Origin: an uncultured Collinsella sp.
Lineage (GTDB): Bacteria > Actinomycetota > Coriobacteriia > Coriobacteriales > Coriobacteriaceae
Length of the DNA stretch: 37,715 nucleotides
Direction: 5' to 3'
Assembly (NCBI GenBank): GCA_902479135.1
Contig: CABSNU010000020.1
Span: 1 to 37,715 of the forward strand
In this document: piece by piece, positions 31,464 to 37,715 of the stretch
How positions within the stretch are numbered: position 1 is the first letter of the stretch
Layout of the letters: the number at the start of each line of letters is the position of its first letter
Notes under the pieces: model-generated
Seen by the model: the letters and a program-made list of their open reading frames with translations, nothing else
Databases searched by the model: none
What the model was told of the DNA's origin: nothing
Position numbers and translations under genes: made by a program

Positions 31464-32975
31464 CTAGTAGCTATCGTACGAATTGTCGGTAGAATCGGTG
31501 GGTGTCTGACCGTCAGTTGCGGTATCGGCGCCATCCGTGGACTGGGCATCGGTACCGTCGGTGGCATCGGTACCATCGGTGGTGTCGGTACCATCAGAAC
31601 TTTCACCATTCTCGGAATCAGACGTCTCCTTCTTGGGAACGGTGATCGTCACACGCGCCACGCCCGAGGTCTTGGTATCGTAACGAACCTTTTCACCGTT
31701 CTTGGTAACGGTGACATCGGAAGGCTTGGACGTGGTGATCTCGATCGAAGACTCGGGCGTGTACTCCTGCTCAAAGGGGCCAGTCGCCTGGGCGCCATAG
31801 ACCGACTTGCCGTCAACCTTGACCTCAATCCACGCGGTCTTTCCCTTGGCAACGGAGACTTTGACCTTCGTGACCTCGTTCTCTTCCTTCTTGGCCGTCG
31901 TCTTGGTAGCGTCCGAATCAGTCGACTCATCCGTCGCCTCATCGGTGTCATCGTCCTCGTCGACCGTTTCGGTCTTCTTAGAAGACTTCTTGGTCGTCAT
32001 CTTGGTAGCAGTGGGCGTCTCGGGCGTGTTCTCGGGCGCCGAAGATGCGCAGCCATGTAGAAGCACCACGATGAGCACAATCAACAGCAGCACAACGGCA
32101 CCGATGCCGGCGTAGACGATACGCGGATCGAGCCCGTTGTTTTGAGGAGTACGTGATCCGCCGCGTCCACGACCGGAACTGCTGCGGCCGCTTCCCTGAG
32201 GCATACGACCGCGATTGCTATCGGAACGGCCGCGATAGCCGCCCTGGCCCTGAAGGCTGCGCTGACCCGAGCGGGGCGCAAGTTCACCGCGGCCTTGATA
32301 GCCACGCTGGACCGAACGCGGAGCCGAAGAGCGCTGGCCATACGGCTGTGATTGAGAGCGAAGACGCGGCGTCACCTGCGTGGTATCGGCATCCGAATAG
32401 CCACCGCGAGAGCGTCCCATAGAGGCACCACGGTAACCGCGATCGGAATAGCCGCCGTCGCCGTAGCCGGCACGAGGGTCACGCGCCACGCCGCGGGCAG
32501 CGGGAAGTGCACGGTCCTCGGGCATCGGCGTACTGCGGAACCGGTCACGCTGTGAGCGAATCTCCTCGCCCGAACCCGTCTCAGTAATATAACCGGCCTG
32601 CTGAGGACGCTGTCCATAGCGGGTTGAACGACCGCCCTGAACCATCAGGAAGCGCCCGTTATCGACCGAGGAACGCGAATTGACGTAGCCGGCGGCGTCC
32701 TGAAAACGACCGCCCTGCTGCGACGTCTCGCGTTCGTATGCCATCAGGTCGTCAAAGTAGGCATTGACGACCTCGCGCGGATTGAGGCCCAAAAAGCGAG
32801 CATAGCTCGAAATCATGCCCTGCGCATAGCCGCGCGGCGGCATCGAAGCAAAGTTACCGGTCTCGAAAAACTCGATGATCTGCGGCCTGATTTTGATGGT
32901 GTTGGCGACCTGCTGAATGGAAAGGCCCATCCGGCGACGCTGCTCGAGCAGCATGTCACCAAAGCGTGCAGCCAT
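31464..32975 (-). CDS. rodZ: RodZ-like helix-turn-helix membrane protein with long RG-rich linker
   Basis: 503 residues. The N-terminal HTH_25/Xre domain (about 1-75) reads FGDMLLEQRRRMGLSIQQVA and YAQGMISSYARFLGLNP. A very long disordered cytoplasmic linker (about 95-278) is rich in Arg, Gly, Ser and Gln. One transmembrane segment lies near 285-306 (VVLLLIVLIVVLLHG). An acidic/Thr/Lys-rich stretch precedes a DUF4115-like beta domain (about 365-445), and the tail has tandem TDGTDA-type repeats. RodZ couples the MreB/elongation machinery to the membrane; typical RodZ is 300-350 residues. The linker carries FLMVQGGRSTR, also seen in the YneA-like protein. Its ATG overlaps the ftsK stop (TGATG). 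Confidence 0.82.
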   Translation of the reverse strand: MAARFGDMLLEQRRRMGLSIQQVANTIKIRPQIIEFFETGNFASMPPRGYAQGMISSYARFLGLNPREVVNAYFDDLMAYERETSQQGGRFQDAAGYVNSRSSVDNGRFLMVQGGRSTRYGQRPQQAGYITETGSGEEIRSQRDRFRSTPMPEDRALPAARGVARDPRAGYGDGGYSDRGYRGASMGRSRGGYSDADTTQVTPRLRSQSQPYGQRSSAPRSVQRGYQGRGELAPRSGQRSLQGQGGYRGRSDSNRGRMPQGSGRSSSGRGRGGSRTPQNNGLDPRIVYAGIGAVVLLLIVLIVVLLHGCASSAPENTPETPTATKMTTKKSSKKTETVDEDDDTDEATDESTDSDATKTTAKKEENEVTKVKVSVAKGKTAWIEVKVDGKSVYGAQATGPFEQEYTPESSIEITTSKPSDVTVTKNGEKVRYDTKTSGVARVTITVPKKETSDSENGESSDGTDTTDGTDATDGTDAQSTDGADTATDGQTPTDSTDNSYDSY

Positions 32976-35755
32976 CAGAATCCTCCAAACTCACGATCTT
33001 CACGTGCCATCTCGGCGTCGACAGATTCCAGCGCGGCAAGCCCCTCCTCGTCCAACAGGACCTCACGCGGCTTGGAACCGTCGGGCGGGCCGACGACACC
33101 CTTTTCTTCCAGCATGTCCATAATACGCCCGGCGCGCGCATAGCCAACCTTCAGACGACGTTGCAGGCCAGATGTGGAGCCAAGCTGCGATTCCACCACA
33201 ATATGGGCGGCTTCCCAAATGAGAGGATCATCGTCTTGCGGCTCGGCGACTCCGGTGCGGACAATGCCGCCGCCACCCGCCATGGACATGGAAGCGGGCG
33301 CCACGGCAGACAGGATCTCCTCGTGGTAGTCGGGCTCGCTCTGCGACTTGACGAACTCGACAATCTCATTGATTTCGTCATCCGAGACAAAGCAGCCCTG
33401 GATACGGCGAGGCTTGCCCCAGTCGACCTTCGAGAACAGCATGTCGCCCAAACCAGTGAGCTTTTCGGCGCCCATCTGATCAATGATGACGCGCGAGTCG
33501 ATACCCGTGGCGACGTTAAAGGCGATGCGGTTGGTGATGTTAGCCTTGATAAGGCCCGTCACCACGTTGGAGCTCGGGCGCTGCGTGGCCACGATAAGGT
33601 GGATACCGGCGGCACGGCCCAGCTGAGCAATACGCACGATCGAGGCCTCGACATCCTTACCGGCGACCATCATCAGGTCCGAGAGCTCGTCGATGATGAT
33701 GACCAGGTAGGGCATCTTTTGCGGCGGGTTATCGTAATGCTCAAACTCGCCGGCGGCCTGCTTTTCGTTGTAGGTCGAGATCTTACGCACGTTGAGACGC
33801 TCGAAGACCTTCAGGCGACGCTCCATCTCGGACACGGCCCATTGCAGAGCGCTCGCGGCCTGCTTGGGCTCGGTCACCACGGGCACGTAAAGATGCGGCA
33901 GACCGTTATAGCCCGCAAGCTCGACGCGCTTGGGGTCGACCATGATCAGGCGAACGTCCTCGGGAAGGGCGCGCATGAGCAAGGTCGTGATGATGGAGTT
34001 GATCATGACCGACTTACCGGAACCCGTGGTACCGGCGATCAGCAGGTGGGGCATCTTGGCGAGGTCGGCGACGACCGGCGTACCCTCGGCATCGCGACCG
34101 ATGGCCAGCTCGAGCGGACCGCCCTTCACATAGGGCAGCACGTCGCCCAGGTTGACGTTCTGGCGCTTGCGATTGGGGATCTCGATACCCACAAGCGAGG
34201 TACCGGGGATCGGGGCAAAGATGCGCACCGACTGAGCAGCGAGCGAAAGCGCGATATCGTCCTCGAGGCTCGAAATCTTGCTCACGCGCTCGCCCTCGCC
34301 AGGTTGCAGCTTAAAGGTCGTCACCGTGGGGCCGGCGATCCAGCCGACCACGCGGGCACTGCGGCCAAACTCAAGCAACGTGGACTGAAGCGACTCGGCA
34401 GTCTGTTCCAGCTCCTTGTCAGAAGACGCGGAGGACGCCGACTGCGGGTTGGCATGCAGGATTTCGAGTGGCGGAAGCTTAAGGCCATCCTCTTCTTCGC
34501 CCTCGTTATCTGCGGCGCCGCCGTCCGCTCCCCCATCCCTAGCCGCAGCCGATCCGACAGCACTCGAGGCAGGCGCATCGGCAACCTTGGGATGCTTCAA
34601 GAAGTCGGGAATCTGAGGTGCTGCCGAGACAGGATTCACGGCAAACGGCGGCTCGGACTCGTCAATCTTATCGGGGTCGTCTTCCATCGAAAGCTGGCCG
34701 GTTACCTGTTCGCGCTTGGCATGGCGACTCGGCAGCAAAGTTGTCTTTGCGGTCTCAATCGGCGCCTCGTCGTCCTCGTCATCGCCCTCAGTGAGCTCAA
34801 TCTCGCTATCGGACCAAGACGGGTCGGGCTCACTCGTATTGAGCTTAGGCGCAGCCTTGCCCTTCTTGGCATGGCGGCGCGGCAGCAGCGTCGTCTTAGC
34901 GCGCTCGGCCTCCACGGCATCGGATACGTCGACAAACGGATCCTCGTCCTCGTCGTCATTGTCCAAAACCGGGTCCACATCGTTGCCCATGACCGTGGTC
35001 ACTGCAGCATCGGAGCCCTTTTGACGAAGAATGCTCAGGTGCGGACGGGCAACGCCGGGCACCGACAGGGCTTCGTCGTCACCCCACGGACTCGCGTTAA
35101 CATCGGCACGACGGCGCTCGGCAAAATCGGCCGCACGGTCGCGAGCAGAGCGCAGCACGCCGCCAACCGAAAAGCCGATGATGACCAAGCCCACGACGAC
35201 AAGGCCCAACAGGACTACCATCGCGATAGGCTTACCCAGGGCATTCTGCAGCGCACTCGCAATAAACGCACCGATGTAGCCACCCGAGGCGGACAAATTT
35301 TGCGGCGTGAACATAAGGTCACACGAGACACTCGTACCCGGCACCATCAGCGAAAGAATGGAAACGACGGCGATAAAGACCACGGCGCCGCCCGCAACAG
35401 AGCGCACGTTGAGCGGCGAGTCCTCGCCTAAAAAGAGCGTGGCGGCAAACAGCAAAATGACGATCGGCAGCACATAGGCGCCCAGACCAAAGCCCAGGTG
35501 GTAGAAACCGGCAACCGCAGCCGTAACGGGTGCGGTCGCCGGCGAAATCACGGCAATGAAGGACGCAATCGCCAAAACGGCGATGACCACGCCGGCAATA
35601 TCGCGGTTGGCCGAAGGCTCGACCAGGGGCTCGAACTCATCGAAGTCCGCCTCGTGGCCCTTATTGGCACGCAGATGGGAACCGGCACCCTTAGCAGATG
35701 CCGGTTGGTTATTGGCCTTATTGCCTTTGGCGTTTTGTGCAGATCCGCGCGCCAA
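32975..35755 (-). CDS. ftsK: DNA translocase FtsK/SpoIIIE
   Basis: 926 residues starting at TTG 35755, six bases after GGAGGT and two bases after the rnj stop. About four membrane segments (within 52-200) are followed by an acidic linker (about 225-440), a motor with the Walker A GTTGSGKSV (about 575-583), IIIDELSDLMM and RPSSNVVTGLIKAN, and a C-terminal gamma winged helix (STSGLQRRLKVGYARAGR) for chromosome-polarity recognition. It pumps DNA through the closing septum and helps dimer resolution. The linker contains two copies of AKTTLLPxRHAK. The rodZ gene overlaps its stop. It is flanked by rnj, as in several actinobacteria. Confidence 0.95.
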   Translation of the reverse strand: MARGSAQNAKGNKANNQPASAKGAGSHLRANKGHEADFDEFEPLVEPSANRDIAGVVIAVLAIASFIAVISPATAPVTAAVAGFYHLGFGLGAYVLPIVILLFAATLFLGEDSPLNVRSVAGGAVVFIAVVSILSLMVPGTSVSCDLMFTPQNLSASGGYIGAFIASALQNALGKPIAMVVLLGLVVVGLVIIGFSVGGVLRSARDRAADFAERRRADVNASPWGDDEALSVPGVARPHLSILRQKGSDAAVTTVMGNDVDPVLDNDDEDEDPFVDVSDAVEAERAKTTLLPRRHAKKGKAAPKLNTSEPDPSWSDSEIELTEGDDEDDEAPIETAKTTLLPSRHAKREQVTGQLSMEDDPDKIDESEPPFAVNPVSAAPQIPDFLKHPKVADAPASSAVGSAAARDGGADGGAADNEGEEEDGLKLPPLEILHANPQSASSASSDKELEQTAESLQSTLLEFGRSARVVGWIAGPTVTTFKLQPGEGERVSKISSLEDDIALSLAAQSVRIFAPIPGTSLVGIEIPNRKRQNVNLGDVLPYVKGGPLELAIGRDAEGTPVVADLAKMPHLLIAGTTGSGKSVMINSIITTLLMRALPEDVRLIMVDPKRVELAGYNGLPHLYVPVVTEPKQAASALQWAVSEMERRLKVFERLNVRKISTYNEKQAAGEFEHYDNPPQKMPYLVIIIDELSDLMMVAGKDVEASIVRIAQLGRAAGIHLIVATQRPSSNVVTGLIKANITNRIAFNVATGIDSRVIIDQMGAEKLTGLGDMLFSKVDWGKPRRIQGCFVSDDEINEIVEFVKSQSEPDYHEEILSAVAPASMSMAGGGGIVRTGVAEPQDDDPLIWEAAHIVVESQLGSTSGLQRRLKVGYARAGRIMDMLEEKGVVGPPDGSKPREVLLDEEGLAALESVDAEMAREDREFGGF

Positions 35756-35756
35756 A

Positions 35757-37427
35757 CTAAACCTCCATGACGACCGGGATGATCATCGGACGGGTGCGCG
35801 TACGGCTCCAGATAAAGTTAGAGAGCGAATCGCGCACGGCCTTGCGAATGGCATCGGAACCGCTGCTCGTAAAGCTGAACTTGCCTTTCTCGATCGTCTT
35901 CATGATGGACGCGGAGGCATCCTCGGAGAACTGGTCGTCGATGGCAAACGAGACGCCGCGGCCCGAGAACTCGATGGCCTCAATCTTCTTGTGCTTGAGC
36001 GAGACGATGGCAACAGCGGTAACCATACCGTCGTTGGCGAGCTTCTGACGATCGCGCAGGACGATGGGGTCGGTATCGCCGATACGCAGGCCGTCGACGT
36101 AGACGACGCCGGACTCGACGGGCGTACCGCGCTTGACGATACCGCCGCGCATCTCGAGCGTGTCGCCGTTATCGAGGATAAAGATATGATCGTCCTTGAT
36201 GCCCATCTTGCGGGCCAGCTGGGCATGGGCGCGCAGATGCACGGCCTCACCGTGAACCGGCATAAAGTAGGTGGGCTTGGCCATGGCCATCAGGAGCTTG
36301 AGCTCCTCCTGGCTACCGTGACCGGAGACGTGGACGAGAGCGCGGTTCTTATCCCACACGTCGCAGCCGAGCTTGGCCAGGCTGTTGACGACCTGCTGGA
36401 CGGCCTTCTCGTTGCCAGGAACGGGAGTTGCCGAGAGGATGACGGTATCGCCCTCGTGAATAGAGAGCGTCTTGTGCTCACCGTTGGCCATGCGGGACAG
36501 CGCCGACAGCGGCTCGCCCTGCGAACCGGTGCACATGACGACGATCTTATCGTCAGGCAGGTTATCGATATCAAAGGCATCGATAATATCGGCATCGTCG
36601 ATGTTGAGGTAGCCAAGCTCGCGCGCCACGCGGGTATTGGTGAGCATGGAGCGTCCGGTCACGACAACCTTGCGGCCGCACTTGCGGGCGGCGTCGCAGA
36701 TCTGCTGCAGGCGATGGATATGGCTCGAGAACGACGCGACGAACACGCGGCCCGGGGCGTTCTTGATGGCGTGCAGCAGGTTGGGACCGACCTCGGCCTC
36801 GGACTTGGTAAAGCCGGGAACCGTGGCATTAGTGGAATCGGAAAGCAACAGGTCGATGCCCTGCTTGGCAAAGCGGCTGATAGCGGCATAGTCGGGCGTG
36901 ACGCCGTCGATGGGCGTCTGGTCGAGCTTAAAGTCGCCGGTGTGCATAACGGTGCCCTGATTGGTACGGATGAACACGCCCAGAGCGCCGGGAATGGAGT
37001 GCGTCATCGAGAAGAAGTCGAGCGAGATGCCGCCGAGGTTGACATGGCTGCCGCCCTTGACCTCGCGGAACTTGGGTGCGCGGATGCGGAACTCAGAAAG
37101 CTTGCCCTCGATAAAGCCAAGCGTCAGCTTGCTCGAGAAGATGGGCACCTTATTGTTGAGGTCCTGCAGCAGATACGGAAGCGAACCGGTGTGGTCCTCG
37201 TGGCCGTGGGTGACGACGATACCGCGGAGCTTCTCCTCGTTCTCCAGAACATAGGTGTAGTCGGGAAGAACCAGGTCGATACCGGGCTGGGAGTCATCCG
37301 GGAACATGAGACCGGCGTCGACGAGCACCATGTCGTCGCCGCACTCGAAGACCGTCATGTTCTTACCGATGCCGTCAAGGCCTCCGAGCGGAATGATCTT
37401 CAAGGGAGATGATTTTTTAGCTGCCAT
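35757..37427 (-). CDS. rnj: Ribonuclease J
   Basis: 556 residues, typical of RNase J. The metallo-beta-lactamase motif HGHEDH (74-79) binds two zincs. LGGLDGIGKNM opens the core, and LSDSTNA, GTEGEP-equivalent CTGSQGEP and SGHGSQEELK mark the beta-CASP region. The C-terminal domain ends SRTRTRPMIIPVVMEV. It has 5'-3' exo- and endonuclease activity in mRNA and rRNA maturation. It is the first gene of the rnj-ftsK-rodZ-yajQ-rimO-pgsA-cinA run. The nearest GAAAGGA lies about 14 bases before the ATG, a little far, so the true start may be slightly different. Confidence 0.95.
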   Translation of the reverse strand: MAAKKSSPLKIIPLGGLDGIGKNMTVFECGDDMVLVDAGLMFPDDSQPGIDLVLPDYTYVLENEEKLRGIVVTHGHEDHTGSLPYLLQDLNNKVPIFSSKLTLGFIEGKLSEFRIRAPKFREVKGGSHVNLGGISLDFFSMTHSIPGALGVFIRTNQGTVMHTGDFKLDQTPIDGVTPDYAAISRFAKQGIDLLLSDSTNATVPGFTKSEAEVGPNLLHAIKNAPGRVFVASFSSHIHRLQQICDAARKCGRKVVVTGRSMLTNTRVARELGYLNIDDADIIDAFDIDNLPDDKIVVMCTGSQGEPLSALSRMANGEHKTLSIHEGDTVILSATPVPGNEKAVQQVVNSLAKLGCDVWDKNRALVHVSGHGSQEELKLLMAMAKPTYFMPVHGEAVHLRAHAQLARKMGIKDDHIFILDNGDTLEMRGGIVKRGTPVESGVVYVDGLRIGDTDPIVLRDRQKLANDGMVTAVAIVSLKHKKIEAIEFSGRGVSFAIDDQFSEDASASIMKTIEKGKFSFTSSGSDAIRKAVRDSLSNFIWSRTRTRPMIIPVVMEV

Positions 37428-37715
37428 AGGTTAGTGTGGTTTCCTTTCTTCGAAACGGGTCTGAAACAACCGACGGGGCGCTTCTGGCAAACCGACCGCC
37501 GGGAACGTACAAACATGCATCATAGAGTCGATGCAGTAACCACAGCATCATACCCAATTGTCCATCAACAGACCACCCATGCATCAAAGCCCCATCTGAA
37601 CCGGTCTATCCCGCCGGTCTGGTCTCAGCGGGCCCGGCACGGGCTAAGTTTCCTGCTCTACAGTCCTGCGCAAGACGGAAAGCACATTAAGTGCTTTCCT
37701 TTGCGTGCGGAACTC
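37428..37715. other. Leader region upstream of rnj
   Basis: 288 bases without a supported gene to the window end. A 9-bp hairpin (37677-37685 with 37691-37699, loop ATTAA) probably terminates a minus-strand gene lying beyond the edge. TATGAT near 37546 on the minus strand is a possible -10, without a convincing -35. The G+C-rich stretch 37595-37645 has local pairing potential but matches no RNA family I recognise. Confidence 0.5.
37677..37699. terminator. Hairpin near the right edge
   Basis: GGAAAGCAC pairs with GTGCTTTCC around ATTAA. It is followed by TTTGCG on the plus strand and GTCTTG on the minus strand. Its most likely role is termination of the gene upstream of rnj, which lies outside the window. 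Confidence 0.55.

Noticed and set aside
29047..31467. 806-codon plus-strand frame opposite pgsA, rimO and yajQ
   Set aside because: Three intact conserved genes lie on the other strand; long antisense frames are expected at this base composition.
32966..35431. 821-codon plus-strand frame opposite ftsK
   Set aside because: Antisense shadow of ftsK; its HisGlyAsp-rich translation has no domain.
37560..37715. G+C-rich stretch upstream of rnj as a known structured RNA (RNase P RNA, tmRNA, 6S)
   Set aside because: The diagnostic conserved sequences of these RNAs are not present; only local pairing is visible.

Overview
The window looks like a chromosomal segment of a Collinsella-type member of the Coriobacteriia (Actinomycetota). 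The clues are high-G+C actinobacterial proteins, a CDP-alcohol transferase / GarA-like FHA / FtsR-like MerR cluster as in mycobacteria, RNase Y and RNase J together, SpoVS in an apparent non-sporulator, a divergent lexA / yneA-like pair, and the chain rnj-ftsK-rodZ-yajQ-rimO-pgsA-cinA next to recA-recX. The taxon is inferred from protein character and gene order; no rRNA or tRNA gene is present.

Left part (1-7.6 kb) is accessory. Bases 1-1310 hold no convincing gene. A membrane DUF1648 (SdpI-like) gene, A+T-richer than its surroundings, lies between two direct copies of a 166-bp structured repeat. Next comes a truncated ribbon-helix-helix antitoxin with an intact palindromic operator. It runs into the terminator palindrome of a very G+C-rich minus-strand cluster: ABC ATPase, two permeases, a YxeA-like exported protein, response regulator and histidine kinase. 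This has the layout of a lantibiotic/antimicrobial-peptide self-protection module (LanFEG plus LanRK), with no biosynthetic gene in view.

From 7.9 kb the content is housekeeping. On the plus strand are a CDP-alcohol phosphatidyltransferase, a GarA/OdhI-like FHA protein, an FtsR-like regulator, apt, a secreted NlpC/P60 peptidase and a DegV protein. DegV converges on a DUF1836 regulator, and the two genes share an unusually conserved upstream element. trxB is divergent from an MGDG-synthase-like glycosyltransferase. The gap at 16.0-16.4 kb is packed with long inverted repeats. dut, nrdR and a YneA-like LysM membrane protein follow, divergent from lexA across three LexA boxes.

From 19.3 kb to the end every gene is on the minus strand, in three units: rny-GHKL-spoVS-miaB-miaA-hflX (RNA decay and tRNA modification), recA-recX (SOS-controlled), and rnj-ftsK-rodZ-yajQ-rimO-pgsA-cinA (RNA decay, chromosome segregation, cell shape, lipid and cofactor repair). 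Many genes in these units overlap by 1-4 bases, which indicates translational coupling.

The observations most worth following are the 27-bp element shared by the degV and DUF1836 promoters, the structured repeat pair around the DUF1648 gene, the nested inverted repeats at 16 kb whose outer arms differ but still pair, the roughly 11-bp-phased ACCAAA array upstream of the recA promoter, the hairpin enclosing the nrdR ribosome-binding site, and a peptide motif shared by the RodZ-like and YneA-like proteins.
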